DNA of 12,339 nt from Acidobacteriota bacterium (GCA_021780095.1 JAJXZK010000227.1:1-12339), one strand, 5' to 3'; counted from the first letter of the stretch, positions 1 through 7,644 are shown. Made by a program: numbers and translations. The notes: generated by a model from the letters alone, not told the origin.

Positions 1-1641
1 ATGGCGGCGGCGGAACGGCATATGGCGGCGCGCTATAACAAGCCGGGGCTGGAGATTGTCGATCACACTACCTACGTGATGTGCGGCGACGGCGACTTGA
101 TGGAAGGGGTCTCGCACGAGGCCTGTTCCTTCGCGGGCACGCTGGGGCTAGGAAAGCTGATCGTTCTGTATGACGATAATTTAATTTCGCTCGATGGCCC
201 CACGGATTTGTCATTCACCGAGAATGTCGAAGAGAGATTTAAGGCCTATCACTGGCATGTGCAGCGCGTGGCCGATGGGAATGATCTGGAAGCTCTCTCC
301 AAGGCGATTGAGGCGGCAAAAGCGGTGACGGACAAGCCTTCCATCATTGCGGTGCGAACGATTATCGGCTACGGCAGCCCCAAGGCCGGCTCGTCCAAGG
401 CGCACGGCGAGCCGCTGGGAGCAGCAGACACCAAGCTGACCAAGGAGAAGCTGGGCTGGCCGGCGGACAAGTCGTTTTATGTTCCGGAAGAGGCGGCGAG
501 AAACTGGGCGCAGGCGATAGACCGCGGCGCAAAGTTTGAAGCGGACTGGAATGCGTTGTTTGAAAAATACAAGCAGCAATTTCCTGAGCTGGCGGCCGAA
601 TACGAGCGCGTCTTTGCCGGCAAACTGCCGGCGGGATGGGAGGCAGGCGTTCCGAAGTTTCCTGCAGACTCCAAGCCAATTGCGACGCGTATTGCGGGCA
701 ACACCGTGATGAACGCAATTGCCGCCAAGGTGCCGGAATTGATTGGCGGAGCGGCGGACCTTTCCACTTCTACAAAAACCACAATCAAGGACAGCCCCAG
801 CTTCCATGTGGATCCAAACGGTCGCAACATTTTCTTCGGCGTGCGCGAGTTTGGCATGTGTGCCTTTGTGAATGGGATGGCGGCGCATGGCGGGCTGATT
901 CCTTATGGATCGACGTTCTTTGTGTTCAGCGATTATGCGCGACCGGCGCTGCGCCTGGCGGCGTTGATGGAAGTGCCGTCGATCTTCGTGTTCACGCACG
1001 ACTCGATTGGACTTGGACAGGATGGCCCGACGCACCAGCCGGTGGAGCAGATCGCGTCGCTGCGGGCGATTCCAGAACTGACAGATTTTCGGCCCGCGGA
1101 TGCGAATGAAACCGCGGCGGCCTGGCAAGTGATTCTGGAGCGGCGCAAGCCTTCATTTCTGGCTCTCTCGCGGCAGGACCTGCCCATCATTGATCCTGCG
1201 AAATACGACATTCTGAACGGAGTACGCCATGGGGCTTATGTGCTGCGCGATGGCGGAAGCTCGGCGGACGTGGTCTTGATCGCAACCGGCAGCGAAGTGA
1301 GTCTGGTCCTGCAGGCTGCGGCCGCACTGGAATCGCAGGGGGTGCATGCGCGCGTTGTCTCCATGCCGAGTTGGCGGCTCTTTGATGCGCAGGCGGAGGA
1401 ATATCAGAAGCAGATCCTGCTGACTGGCGTTCCCCGGTTGGTTGTCGAAGCGGCCAGCCCGATCTGCTGGTGGAAGATTGCCGGCGACAGCGGAGATGTA
1501 CTAGGGCTGGATCGATTCGGTTCCTCGGCGCCGGGGGAGATCGCCATGGAGAAACTTGGATTCAACGTGGATAACGTGGTCCGCAAAGCAACCGCGATTG
1601 TTGCGCGTGCGGGGAAGACTTCCGCGATGGCAGGAAAGTGA
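1..1641 (+). CDS. tkt: Transketolase, 5'-truncated by the window edge
   Basis: Thiamine-diphosphate enzyme of the non-oxidative pentose phosphate pathway. It moves two-carbon ketol units between sugar phosphates (xylulose-5-P to ribose-5-P or erythrose-4-P) in the cytoplasm. The frame is open from base 1, and the ATG there is not the real start. Comparison with E. coli TktA (about 660 residues) suggests roughly 120 N-terminal residues lie outside, including the GHPG region. Visible landmarks in window numbering: the ThDP/metal motif GDGDLMEG at 29-36 with its distal N60; the pyrimidine-domain GVREFGM at 280-286, with E283 matching the catalytic Glu that activates ThDP; and [18 protein letters not shown] at 332-349. 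The C-terminal domain contains TGSEVSLVL and ends [10 protein letters not shown] plus a short tail. All expected active-site residues in the visible part are present. It ends 7 bases before rpiB, so the two are probably co-transcribed. The family call is very secure. Confidence 0.97.
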   Translation: MAAAERHMAARYNKPGLEIVDHTTYVMCGDGDLMEGVSHEACSFAGTLGLGKLIVLYDDNLISLDGPTDLSFTENVEERFKAYHWHVQRVADGNDLEALSKAIEAAKAVTDKPSIIAVRTIIGYGSPKAGSSKAHGEPLGAADTKLTKEKLGWPADKSFYVPEEAARNWAQAIDRGAKFEADWNALFEKYKQQFPELAAEYERVFAGKLPAGWEAGVPKFPADSKPIATRIAGNTVMNAIAAKVPELIGGAADLSTSTKTTIKDSPSFHVDPNGRNIFFGVREFGMCAFVNGMAAHGGLIPYGSTFFVFSDYARPALRLAALMEVPSIFVFTHDSIGLGQDGPTHQPVEQIASLRAIPELTDFRPADANETAAAWQVILERRKPSFLALSRQDLPIIDPAKYDILNGVRHGAYVLRDGGSSADVVLIATGSEVSLVLQAAAALESQGVHARVVSMPSWRLFDAQAEEYQKQILLTGVPRLVVEAASPICWWKIAGDSGDVLGLDRFGSSAPGEIAMEKLGFNVDNVVRKATAIVARAGKTSAMAGK

Positions 1642-1648
1642 GAGTGAT

Positions 1649-2119
1649 ATGAGAATTGCGATTGGGTCCGACCACGCCGGATTTGACCTGAAAGAGGAAG
1701 TTCGCAAGTACATGGCCGACCTGGGACACGAGGTGCTTGATCTGGGCGCGTTCAATAAAGAGCCATCTGATTATCCGGATTTTGCAGAGTATGTGGGTCG
1801 CGCCTTGCACGCGAAGAATGCGGAGCGGGGTGTGCTGATCTGCGGCTCGGGTGTAGGTGTTTCTGTCGCGGCGAACAAGATGCCGGGGATTCGGGCGGCG
1901 ATGTGCCACGACACCTATTCCGCACACCAGGGAGTGGAGCACGACAACATGAATGTGCTGGTTCTGGGGGCGCGGATTATTGGTTCTGCATTGGCCTATG
2001 AGGTTGTGTCGGCTTTTTTGAATGCGCATTTTCAATCGAACGAGGCGCGCTTTATGCGGCGCTTGAACAAAGTGAACGCCATCGAAGCACACTTTATGAC
2101 GAACAAGTGGAACGCATAG
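1649..2119 (+). CDS. rpiB: Ribose-5-phosphate isomerase B (RpiB/LacAB family)
   Basis: Interconverts ribulose-5-P and ribose-5-P in the cytoplasm, linking the oxidative and non-oxidative pentose phosphate branches. The 156-residue product matches the usual RpiB size of about 145-155. The N-terminus MRIAIGSDHAGFDLK carries the phosphate-binding D8-H9 pair. ICGSGVGVS at 64-72 supplies the catalytic cysteine C65 and the anion-hole loop. H98 in VEHDN corresponds to the ring-opening histidine of the E. coli enzyme. The C-terminal FMRRLNKVNAIE resembles the typical family tail. The ATG at 1649 is chosen because the protein then begins exactly at the family's first strand. The same frame stays open further upstream inside tkt but codes nothing family-like. 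A purine-rich AGGAAAG at 1632-1638, inside the end of tkt, can serve as its ribosome binding site, which suggests coupling to tkt. RpiB-type rather than RpiA-type is clear from the Cys motif. Confidence 0.96.
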   Translation: MRIAIGSDHAGFDLKEEVRKYMADLGHEVLDLGAFNKEPSDYPDFAEYVGRALHAKNAERGVLICGSGVGVSVAANKMPGIRAAMCHDTYSAHQGVEHDNMNVLVLGARIIGSALAYEVVSAFLNAHFQSNEARFMRRLNKVNAIEAHFMTNKWNA

Positions 2120-2156
2120 CAGGAAAAAACGCCGGAAGGAGTGCGGGGAAGCTGGG

Positions 2157-2789
2157 ATGGCGAAAATTCGCGCAACGTTCTGGGATTGCGGCGGCGTTCT
2201 GCTGACGAATGGATGGGATGAGCATGCGCGCGAGCGTGTCGCAAAACATTTTGGCCTGAACTTCGATGAGTTTGAGCAGCGGCATCCCCAGGCGAACGAC
2301 CTTTGGGAGCGCGGCAAAATTGATGTGGATGAGTATCTGCGGGAGACCGTGTTTTATGCTCCGCGGGCATTTTCTGAAGAGGAATTCATCGAAAAAATGC
2401 GCGACGTGAGTCAGGTTTTGTATCCCGGAATGATCGAATTTCTTCGAACGCTGCGTGCGCAGGGTTCGCGAGACAACCGCACCTACATGTTGAGCAATGA
2501 ATCGCGGGAGTTGATGGAATATCGCATCCCGACATTTGGATTATCCGGATTGTTTGATGCCTACCTGGTTTCGGCGTACATCGGATTGCGGAAGCCGGAG
2601 CCTGCATTTTTCCAATGCGCACTTGATATTTCTCAACGTCAACCCGATGAGTGTGTCTTTATCGATGACCGCGAAGAGAATCTGGAAGGTGCGCGGAAAT
2701 TGGGGATTCAAGGCATTCGCATGACATCGCCGGAGCAGGTGATTGCGGAACTTCGCCGGCTGGGAATCAGCGCCGACCGAGCCGCATGA
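2157..2789 (+). CDS. HAD-superfamily phosphatase, YihX-like
   Basis: Haloacid-dehalogenase fold hydrolase of 210 residues, subfamily IA style. The four HAD motifs are visible. Motif I is WDCGGVL at 9-15, with nucleophile D10. Motif II is LSNE at 112-115 (S113). Motif III is K146 in LRKPEP. Motif IV is FIDDREEN at 169-175, with acids D170 and D171. The helical cap lies at about residues 18-85. Motif I has glycine (G12) where the textbook DxD second aspartate would sit. Glycine or asparagine at this place is also seen in the DLGGV/DLGNV subgroup that includes E. coli YihX, an alpha-glucose-1-phosphate phosphatase. Sugar-phosphate neighbours on both sides make a sugar-phosphate substrate plausible, but this is inference and the substrate is not readable from sequence. 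It starts 37 bases after rpiB, and GGGGA at 2145-2149 is a usable ribosome binding site. It ends 31 bases before gnd. Confidence 0.85.
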   Translation: MAKIRATFWDCGGVLLTNGWDEHARERVAKHFGLNFDEFEQRHPQANDLWERGKIDVDEYLRETVFYAPRAFSEEEFIEKMRDVSQVLYPGMIEFLRTLRAQGSRDNRTYMLSNESRELMEYRIPTFGLSGLFDAYLVSAYIGLRKPEPAFFQCALDISQRQPDECVFIDDREENLEGARKLGIQGIRMTSPEQVIAELRRLGISADRAA

Positions 2790-2810
2790 CGGCAACGAAT
2801 TTTCTACTAC

Positions 2811-2817
2811 AGGAGAG
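2811..2817 (+). promoter_or_regulatory. Ribosome binding site fixing the gnd start
   Basis: AGGAGAG sits 3 bases before the ATG at 2821. It selects this ATG over an upstream in-frame start at 2743 inside the HAD gene. The first residues after 2821 form the expected nucleotide-binding strand. Confidence 0.7.
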
Positions 2818-2820
2818 TGC

Positions 2821-3729
2821 ATGGAAATTGGACTGATCGGTCTGGGGAAAATGGGCTTCAACATGGCGGAGCGGCTGCGTCTGGGCGGGCACAAAGTTGT
2901 CGGCTTCGATTTCAACGCGGACGCCGTCAAGAACCTTACTGCGTCCGGTTCGGTGGGCGTGTCATCGCTGGATGATCTGGTGAAGAACCTGAAGGCTCCC
3001 CGTGCGGTCTGGATCATGGTTCCGTCGGGCGATCCGGTCGACCAGACGATCGCCAAGCTGGAAAGCTCCATGCAAAAGGGCGATATCTTCATCGATGGCG
3101 GCAATTCGAATTACAAGGATTCTCAGCGTCGTTACGCGCAACTGACTGCCAAGGGATTCAACTTTGTGGATGTTGGTACGTCCGGAGGCGTGTGGGGATT
3201 GAAGGAGGGTTACAGCATGATGGTGGGCGGCGATAAGGGGCCGGTCGAGCATCTGCGGCCCATCTTCGAGACGCTCGCGCCCGCTGCCGATAAAGGCTGG
3301 GGTCACGTGGGCCCGGCAGGCGCGGGGCATTTTGTGAAGATGGTGCATAACGGCATCGAATACGGGTTGATGGAGGCCTACGCCGAGGGCTTCTCGATCA
3401 TGAAGCACAAGGAGCCGCTGCAGCTGGACCTGACGCAGATCGCCAAGATATGGCAATACGGCAGCGTGGTTCGCTCCTGGTTGCTGGATCTGACGGCGGA
3501 CGCGCTTGAGAAGAATCCTAAACTCGAGGGCCTGGAAGCGTACGTTGCCGACTCTGGCGAAGGCCGCTGGACAGTCTTTGAGGCGATCGATCTGAACGTG
3601 TCCGCTCCAGTGATTACAGAGTCGTTGATTCGCAGGATTCGATCGCGCGAGGAAAACAATTTCTCCGATCGCATGCTGTCGATCATGCGGAATGAGTTCG
3701 GCGGCCACGCGGTGAAGAAATCGACGTAA
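2821..3729 (+). CDS. gnd: 6-phosphogluconate dehydrogenase, decarboxylating, short (NAD-type) form
   Basis: Oxidatively decarboxylates 6-phosphogluconate to ribulose-5-phosphate and CO2, the last oxidative step of the pentose phosphate pathway, in the cytoplasm. At 302 residues it belongs to the short class (YqeC/GndA-like), not the roughly 470-residue E. coli Gnd class. The Rossmann motif GLGKMG spans 7-12. D30 ends the second strand in VGFDFN; an acid here normally binds the adenosine ribose hydroxyls and favours NAD+ over NADP+. The substrate loops are present: GGNSNYKDS at 93-101 and SGGVWG at 121-126. The catalytic stretch FVKMVHNGIEYG at 171-182 includes K173, N177 and E180, equivalent to the general base and acid of the family. 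The all-helical C-terminal domain contains DSGEGRW. Placement beside zwf and pgl confirms the role. The cofactor assignment is inference from D30 and from the short-class length. Confidence 0.95.
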   Translation: MEIGLIGLGKMGFNMAERLRLGGHKVVGFDFNADAVKNLTASGSVGVSSLDDLVKNLKAPRAVWIMVPSGDPVDQTIAKLESSMQKGDIFIDGGNSNYKDSQRRYAQLTAKGFNFVDVGTSGGVWGLKEGYSMMVGGDKGPVEHLRPIFETLAPAADKGWGHVGPAGAGHFVKMVHNGIEYGLMEAYAEGFSIMKHKEPLQLDLTQIAKIWQYGSVVRSWLLDLTADALEKNPKLEGLEAYVADSGEGRWTVFEAIDLNVSAPVITESLIRRIRSREENNFSDRMLSIMRNEFGGHAVKKST

Positions 3730-3800
3730 TGGGCTGATACGAGCCGCTTTTCTGCAACATGCAATTCGTCGGCAACAGCAAGACAATGATTTCCACGGTA

Positions 3801-3807
3801 AGGAGAG
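3801..3807 (+). promoter_or_regulatory. Ribosome binding site fixing the zwf start
   Basis: AGGAGAG with a 5-base spacer precedes the ATG at 3813. It repeats the AGGAGAGT string found before gnd. It argues against the two earlier in-frame ATGs at 3759 and 3786, which lack such a site. Confidence 0.65.
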
Positions 3808-3812
3808 TAGCC

Positions 3813-5354
3813 ATGGTCACGACGGAAGTAACAGTTTCTCCTGAAGAACTGCAGGCGTCGCGTGTTCCGGAGCGTGTTCCGGAGCCATGTGTGGTTGTGA
3901 TCTTTGGCGCCTCCGGCGATCTGACCAAGCGGAAATTGCTGCCGGCGCTGTATCACCTGGAACAGGCTGGCTTACTACCGGCCGAGTTTTCCGTGGTCGG
4001 CGTAGCCCGGCGTCCGCTGCAGGACGAGTTCGTCAACGACATGCGGGATGGAATCATCAAAGGCGGCGGGGTCGAAGCAAATGATCCCAACCTGCGCGAC
4101 TTTCTGCAAAGAGTGAACTACCATGCCATGAACTTTGACGACCCGGGCGGCTATGTCCGTTTGCAAGGGCTGCTGGAAACGCTGGACAAGAAATATGGGA
4201 CCAACGGCAACCGCCTGTTTTACCTGGCCACGTCGCCGGAATATTTTTCAGAGATTGTGCATCAACTGGGCGCGCACGGCATGGCCCGGCCGGAGAAAGG
4301 TACTGTCCGCTGCATCATTGAAAAGCCTTTCGGTCATGATCTGCAATCCGCCAGGGAACTGAACGATGAAATCAACGAAGTGTTGTCGGAAGATCAGATC
4401 TTTCGCATCGACCATTATCTGGGCAAGGAAACGGTGCAGAACATCCTGGTGTTTCGCTTTGCCAATGGAATTTTCGAACCGATCTGGAACCGGAATTATA
4501 TCGATCATGTGCGGATCACCGCAGCGGAGAGTATCGGGATTGAAGGTCGCGGCCCGTTCTATGAGAAGGCGGGAGCGTTGCGCGACGTGGTGCAGAACCA
4601 TGTGATGGAACTGCTCTCTTTCGTTGCGATGGAGCCGCCGGTCTCGTTTTTCTCGGGGCCCATACGCATGGAAAAGGTGAAGGTCTGGAAGGCGATCCAG
4701 CCCATCAAGATGGAAGATACGGTCCGCGGGCAGTATGGCCCCGGCACCGTGGACGGCAAGCCTGTAGTTGGATATCGCCAGGAGGACCGAGTCGATCCGG
4801 CATCGAACACGGAGACCTTTGCCGCCATGAGATTCCAGATTGAGAACTGGCGTTGGGCGGGCGTTCCATTCTACGTGCGCGCGGGTAAGCGTCTCGCGAA
4901 GAGATTTACCGACATCACCATCCAGTTCAAACAACCGCCGACGATGCTTTTCAAAGACAATGTGGGACCCAGCAAGTGTGGAGAAATCCAACCCAACATT
5001 ATTTCGATGCGGATCCAACCCGATGAAGGGATCTCGCTGCGGTTTGCAGCCAAAGTTCCCGGGCCAACGATGCAGAGCTGCCCGGTAATGATGGATTTCG
5101 ACTATGCGGCAGCGTTCGGGGTTTCCTCTGCGAACGGATATGAACGCCTGCTTCTCGATGCCATGATGGGAGACGCGACGCTGTTTGCTCATCGTGACGG
5201 AGTGGAGGCGACGTGGGCCTTGATGACTCCAATCCTGGAGGCGTGGGCCGCGCATCCGCCCAAGGCCTTCCCCAACTATGCGGCGGGGAGCTGGGGGCCA
5301 GCGGCTGCCAGCGAGCTACTCGCCCGCGATGGCCGCAAATGGCGTCACCAGTAA
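3813..5354 (+). CDS. zwf: Glucose-6-phosphate 1-dehydrogenase
   Basis: Oxidises glucose-6-phosphate to 6-phosphoglucono-lactone with reduction of NAD(P)+, the entry step of the oxidative pentose phosphate pathway. The product is 513 residues against about 490 in E. coli; the difference is largely an N-terminal extension of about 25 residues rich in Val/Pro/Glu before the Rossmann fold. Motifs: FGASGDLTKRKLLP at 31-44 for dinucleotide binding; R66-R67 after the second strand, where arginine contacts the 2'-phosphate of NADP in known enzymes; EKPFGHD at 170-176; and the signature RIDHYLGKE at 198-206, with substrate-binding H201 and K205. H263 in VQNH matches the catalytic base of the Leuconostoc enzyme. 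The C-terminal domain has VRGQY, NWRWAGVPFYVR and a typical TWGP-like ending (SWGPAAA). It is 83 bases after gnd, with no clear promoter in that gap. Confidence 0.97.
   Translation: MVTTEVTVSPEELQASRVPERVPEPCVVVIFGASGDLTKRKLLPALYHLEQAGLLPAEFSVVGVARRPLQDEFVNDMRDGIIKGGGVEANDPNLRDFLQRVNYHAMNFDDPGGYVRLQGLLETLDKKYGTNGNRLFYLATSPEYFSEIVHQLGAHGMARPEKGTVRCIIEKPFGHDLQSARELNDEINEVLSEDQIFRIDHYLGKETVQNILVFRFANGIFEPIWNRNYIDHVRITAAESIGIEGRGPFYEKAGALRDVVQNHVMELLSFVAMEPPVSFFSGPIRMEKVKVWKAIQPIKMEDTVRGQYGPGTVDGKPVVGYRQEDRVDPASNTETFAAMRFQIENWRWAGVPFYVRAGKRLAKRFTDITIQFKQPPTMLFKDNVGPSKCGEIQPNIISMRIQPDEGISLRFAAKVPGPTMQSCPVMMDFDYAAAFGVSSANGYERLLLDAMMGDATLFAHRDGVEATWALMTPILEAWAAHPPKAFPNYAAGSWGPAAASELLARDGRKWRHQ
3861..3884 (+). 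repeat. 12-base perfect tandem duplication in the zwf 5' end
   Basis: CGTGTTCCGGAG occurs twice back to back (3861-3872 and 3873-3884). It encodes R-V-P-E twice in the non-conserved N-terminal extension of Zwf, just before the first beta strand. It is in frame and so harmless to the downstream fold. Confidence 0.85.
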
Positions 5355-5371
5355 GTGAGCAGGATTGCGGA

Positions 5372-6181
5372 ATGGGGATGACAATGCCGAAGAAGATTGA
5401 GGCTTTTTATCGAGTGGAAGAGGACAGCGAAGCGGCAAGCCTGACGGCCGCCGACTGGATCGCGTCGTCCGTGGAGTCGGCTGTTCGTGAACATGGAATC
5501 GCGAGGATCGCGATCTCCGGCGGTGGTGGGCCGAAGCGTACGTTTGAACTACTGGCTGATCCGGCTCATCCTTTCCATACCCGCATCGACTGGATGCGGC
5601 TGCTGATTTTCTTTGTAGACGAGCGATGCGTGCCGCCGGACAGCCCGGACTCGAACTATCGATTGGCAAAGGAAACATTTTTGTCGAAGGTGCCGCTGCC
5701 GCAAGAGAATGTGATTCGGATTGAAGGCGAACTTGAACCGGAGGAAGGCGCAGCGCGCTACGAGTCGGCCATACGCAACCGATTTCGACTGGAGGGGGCA
5801 GAACTGCCGCGCTTTGATCTGATAGTGCTGGGTATGGGCACGAACGGGCATACTGCCTCCTTGTTCCCGGGCTCAGAAGCCCTGCATGAGATGATGCGAT
5901 TGGCGGTCGCCAACCATGTGCAGGACAAAAATCCGTGGCGCATCACTCTTACGTGGCCGGTGATTAATCATGCTGATAAAATCTTCTTTCTGATTCAGGA
6001 TGGTTCAAAAGCCGAAGTGTTACGAGAAGTTTTGCTGGGACCATATCAGCCCGAGGCATTGCCGTCGCAGTTGATTCAGCCGGAGAGCGGCGAGTTGAGC
6101 TTTCTGCTGGATCGGGCCGCGGCCGCCAAGTTGCCGCAGCCTGACGCGGATGGTCGAGGATTGCTGGAAGTGAGCCGATGA
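5372..6181 (+). CDS. pgl: 6-phosphogluconolactonase (DevB/SOL type)
   Basis: Hydrolyses 6-phosphoglucono-lactone to 6-phosphogluconate, between Zwf and Gnd. The 269-residue product has the glucosamine-6-phosphate-isomerase-like fold and the three family landmarks: SGGGGPK at 49-55 (phosphate loop), VDERCV at 82-87, with DSNY following at 93-96, and GMGTNGHTASLFPG at 154-167. H160 is the expected catalytic general acid. The usual aspartate just before that GH is asparagine here (N158). Three in-frame ATGs lie within 13 bases (5372, 5378, 5384). The first is taken because AGGA at 5361-5364 is spaced 7 bases from it; the third, with GGGGA before it, is an equally serious option and would shorten the protein by four residues. 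The gene follows zwf by 17 bases, and its TGA overlaps the glk ATG. Confidence 0.95.
   Translation: MGMTMPKKIEAFYRVEEDSEAASLTAADWIASSVESAVREHGIARIAISGGGGPKRTFELLADPAHPFHTRIDWMRLLIFFVDERCVPPDSPDSNYRLAKETFLSKVPLPQENVIRIEGELEPEEGAARYESAIRNRFRLEGAELPRFDLIVLGMGTNGHTASLFPGSEALHEMMRLAVANHVQDKNPWRITLTWPVINHADKIFFLIQDGSKAEVLREVLLGPYQPEALPSQLIQPESGELSFLLDRAAAAKLPQPDADGRGLLEVSR
6178..6181 (+). promoter_or_regulatory. ATGA stop-start overlap of pgl and glk
   Basis: The ATG of glk (6178-6180) overlaps the TGA of pgl (6179-6181). This classic four-base arrangement usually means translational coupling, so lactonase and glucokinase should be made from one message in linked amounts. Confidence 0.85.
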
Positions 6182-7227
6182 TTCTTGCCGGGGACGTGGG
6201 TGGCACCAAGGCGCATCTGGCGCTGTATCGCTTTGAGCAAGGCACCCTGCAGCACGTTCGTGACGAGAAGTTCGCCGCGCAACAATATCCAAACCTGCAA
6301 GCCATCGTCCGCAAATTTCTAGGTCCGCAAGGGGAGCAGGATTCAGAGGGGATTGAAGCAGCCTGCTTCGGTGCGCCGGGGCCGGTCCGCAAGAACGTGA
6401 TTCAGCTGACCAATCTTCCCTGGAGGCTCGATACCCAGGAGTTGTCGCGCGATCTTCACATTGAACATATTTTTCTAATCAATGACCTGGAAGCCAACGG
6501 GTACGGGATTAATGAACTTCGTCAGGACCAGATTTTTACGCTGAGCGAGGGCGACAGTAGCCAAGTCGGTAACCGAGGGTTGATTGCAGCGGGGACCGGA
6601 CTGGGTGAAGGGCTGCTGATCTGGGACGGAAAAACCCACGTTCCGATGGCGTCGGAAGGCGGCCACGGCGATTTTGGGCCGCACAATGATCTTGAGATCG
6701 AGCTACTGCGCTATTTGCGATCTGATCCGAAAATGAACGGACATGTCAGCTGGGAGCGGGTCTGCTCCGGCATTGGGCTGAAGAATATTTATACATTTTT
6801 GCGCGACTGCAAAAAGATGGAGGAGTCTGCCGCACTGCGCCAGCGGATGCAGGCGGAAGACCCGAATGCTGTGATTGGCGAACTCGGCGAGGCTGGCAAA
6901 GACGAATTGTGCGTGAAAGCTCTGGACGTTTTTGTCTCGATCTACGGGGCGGAAGCGGGGAATCTGGCGCTGAAAATTCTGGCGCATGGTGGAATGTATA
7001 TCGGCGGAGGCATCGCACCGAAGATTTTGAAGAAGATGCAGGATGGTACGTTCATGCGCGGATTTTGCGATAAAGGACGCATGCACGATCTGGTTTCCAC
7101 CATGCCGGTGCGCATCATTCTGGAAAGCCGCGCGGCGCTGATGGGGGCTGCCTCCTATGCTGAAATGCGGGCGGCGGAAATTTCCGGACGCTCGATTCGC
7201 GCAGCATCGATCCACGTGACCGTTTGA
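6178..7227 (+). CDS. glk: Glucokinase (E. coli Glk type)
   Basis: Phosphorylates glucose to glucose-6-phosphate with ATP, supplying the substrate of the Zwf encoded two genes upstream. The product has 349 residues (E. coli Glk 321), and its residues fit the Glk family rather than the ROK group. AGDVGGTKAHLALY at 4-17 is the first ATP phosphate-binding motif. LTNLPW at 78-82 lies near the sugar site. INDLEANGYG at 101-110 gives N102 and the catalytic D103. AAGTGLGEG at 137-145 is the second phosphate loop. SEGGHGDFGP at 159-168 gives sugar-binding E160 and H163. GGMYIGGGIAPK near residue 273 is the adenosine-side motif. The Cys-rich ROK zinc motif is absent. The start is fixed by the pgl overlap and by the protein beginning directly at the first strand. 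Some 15-20 extra C-terminal residues are not conserved. Confidence 0.95.
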   Translation: MILAGDVGGTKAHLALYRFEQGTLQHVRDEKFAAQQYPNLQAIVRKFLGPQGEQDSEGIEAACFGAPGPVRKNVIQLTNLPWRLDTQELSRDLHIEHIFLINDLEANGYGINELRQDQIFTLSEGDSSQVGNRGLIAAGTGLGEGLLIWDGKTHVPMASEGGHGDFGPHNDLEIELLRYLRSDPKMNGHVSWERVCSGIGLKNIYTFLRDCKKMEESAALRQRMQAEDPNAVIGELGEAGKDELCVKALDVFVSIYGAEAGNLALKILAHGGMYIGGGIAPKILKKMQDGTFMRGFCDKGRMHDLVSTMPVRIILESRAALMGAASYAEMRAAEISGRSIRAASIHVTV

Positions 7228-7265
7228 GTTCGTAACGGCGCATAGGTCGGATAGGATCAAAAGAT

Positions 7266-7270
7266 GGAGG
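7266..7270 (+). promoter_or_regulatory. Ribosome binding site favouring the second copC ATG
   Basis: GGAGG lies 8 bases before the ATG at 7279. The alternative ATG at 7264 overlaps this site and has only AGGA at 7253-7256, so the shorter protein is preferred, though not proven. Confidence 0.55.
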
Positions 7271-7278
7271 CACGACGA

Positions 7279-7644
7279 ATGGCACGCTTTCTAGGATGGA
7301 CCGCATCGCTGGCCGTGGCGCTTCTCGCTGGAACGCCAGTGGCATTCGCCCACGCCATGCTGGTGCATTCGTCTCCCGCCGACCAGGCCGTTGTGCGCAG
7401 TCACCAGGTGGATATCGCGCTGGACTATGATTCCAGGATTGAAGCCCGCCGATGCACAGTGAAGGTGACCGACGCAGCCGGCAAGCCGGTGGCCGTGCAA
7501 ATGGAGCGCAGCGCCAAGCCCTCGGAGTTGAACGCAGTTGCGCACGATTTGGCCAACGGGAAATATCAGATTCACTGGCAGGTGCTGGCTAGCGACGGGC
7601 ACATCACGCGTGGCGACGTCACCTTCACCGTTGCCGCGCAATAA
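7279..7644 (+). CDS. copC: CopC-like periplasmic copper-binding protein
   Basis: Small secreted copper-binding protein of 121 residues (126 if translation begins at 7264). Residues 1-24 form a signal peptide: basic start, hydrophobic core, and cleavage after AFA. The mature protein would begin HAMLVHSSPAD. In characterised CopC proteins the free N-terminal histidine together with Asp and His of an SDxH motif binds Cu(II). Here mature H1, D82 and H84 (ASDGHITRGDVTF) are all present. The methionine-rich loop used for Cu(I) in Pseudomonas CopC is missing, so this looks like a Cu(II)-only form. The predicted fold is a single beta-barrel/Ig-like domain ending VTFTVAAQ. It follows glk by 51 bases and precedes copD by 42 bases, the standard CopC-CopD pairing for copper uptake or handling. 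Confidence 0.9.
   Translation: MARFLGWTASLAVALLAGTPVAFAHAMLVHSSPADQAVVRSHQVDIALDYDSRIEARRCTVKVTDAAGKPVAVQMERSAKPSELNAVAHDLANGKYQIHWQVLASDGHITRGDVTFTVAAQ

Noticed and set aside
1..3. ATG at the first base as the true transketolase start
   Set aside because: The protein begins mid-domain, just before the ThDP motif. About 120 conserved family residues are missing, so the ATG is an internal Met codon.
211..1128. 305-residue open frame on the minus strand inside tkt
   Set aside because: It is Arg/His-rich, resembles no family, and lies wholly opposite a conserved gene; high GC leaves antisense frames open by chance.
2743..2820. N-terminal extension of gnd from an upstream ATG
   Set aside because: It overlaps the end of the HAD gene, and the extra residues precede the Rossmann strand without family resemblance; the AGGAGAG site points to 2821.
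4248..5255. 335-residue open frame on the minus strand inside zwf
   Set aside because: Same pattern: low-complexity Arg/His/Leu composition, no motif, and complete overlap with the conserved G6PD coding frame.
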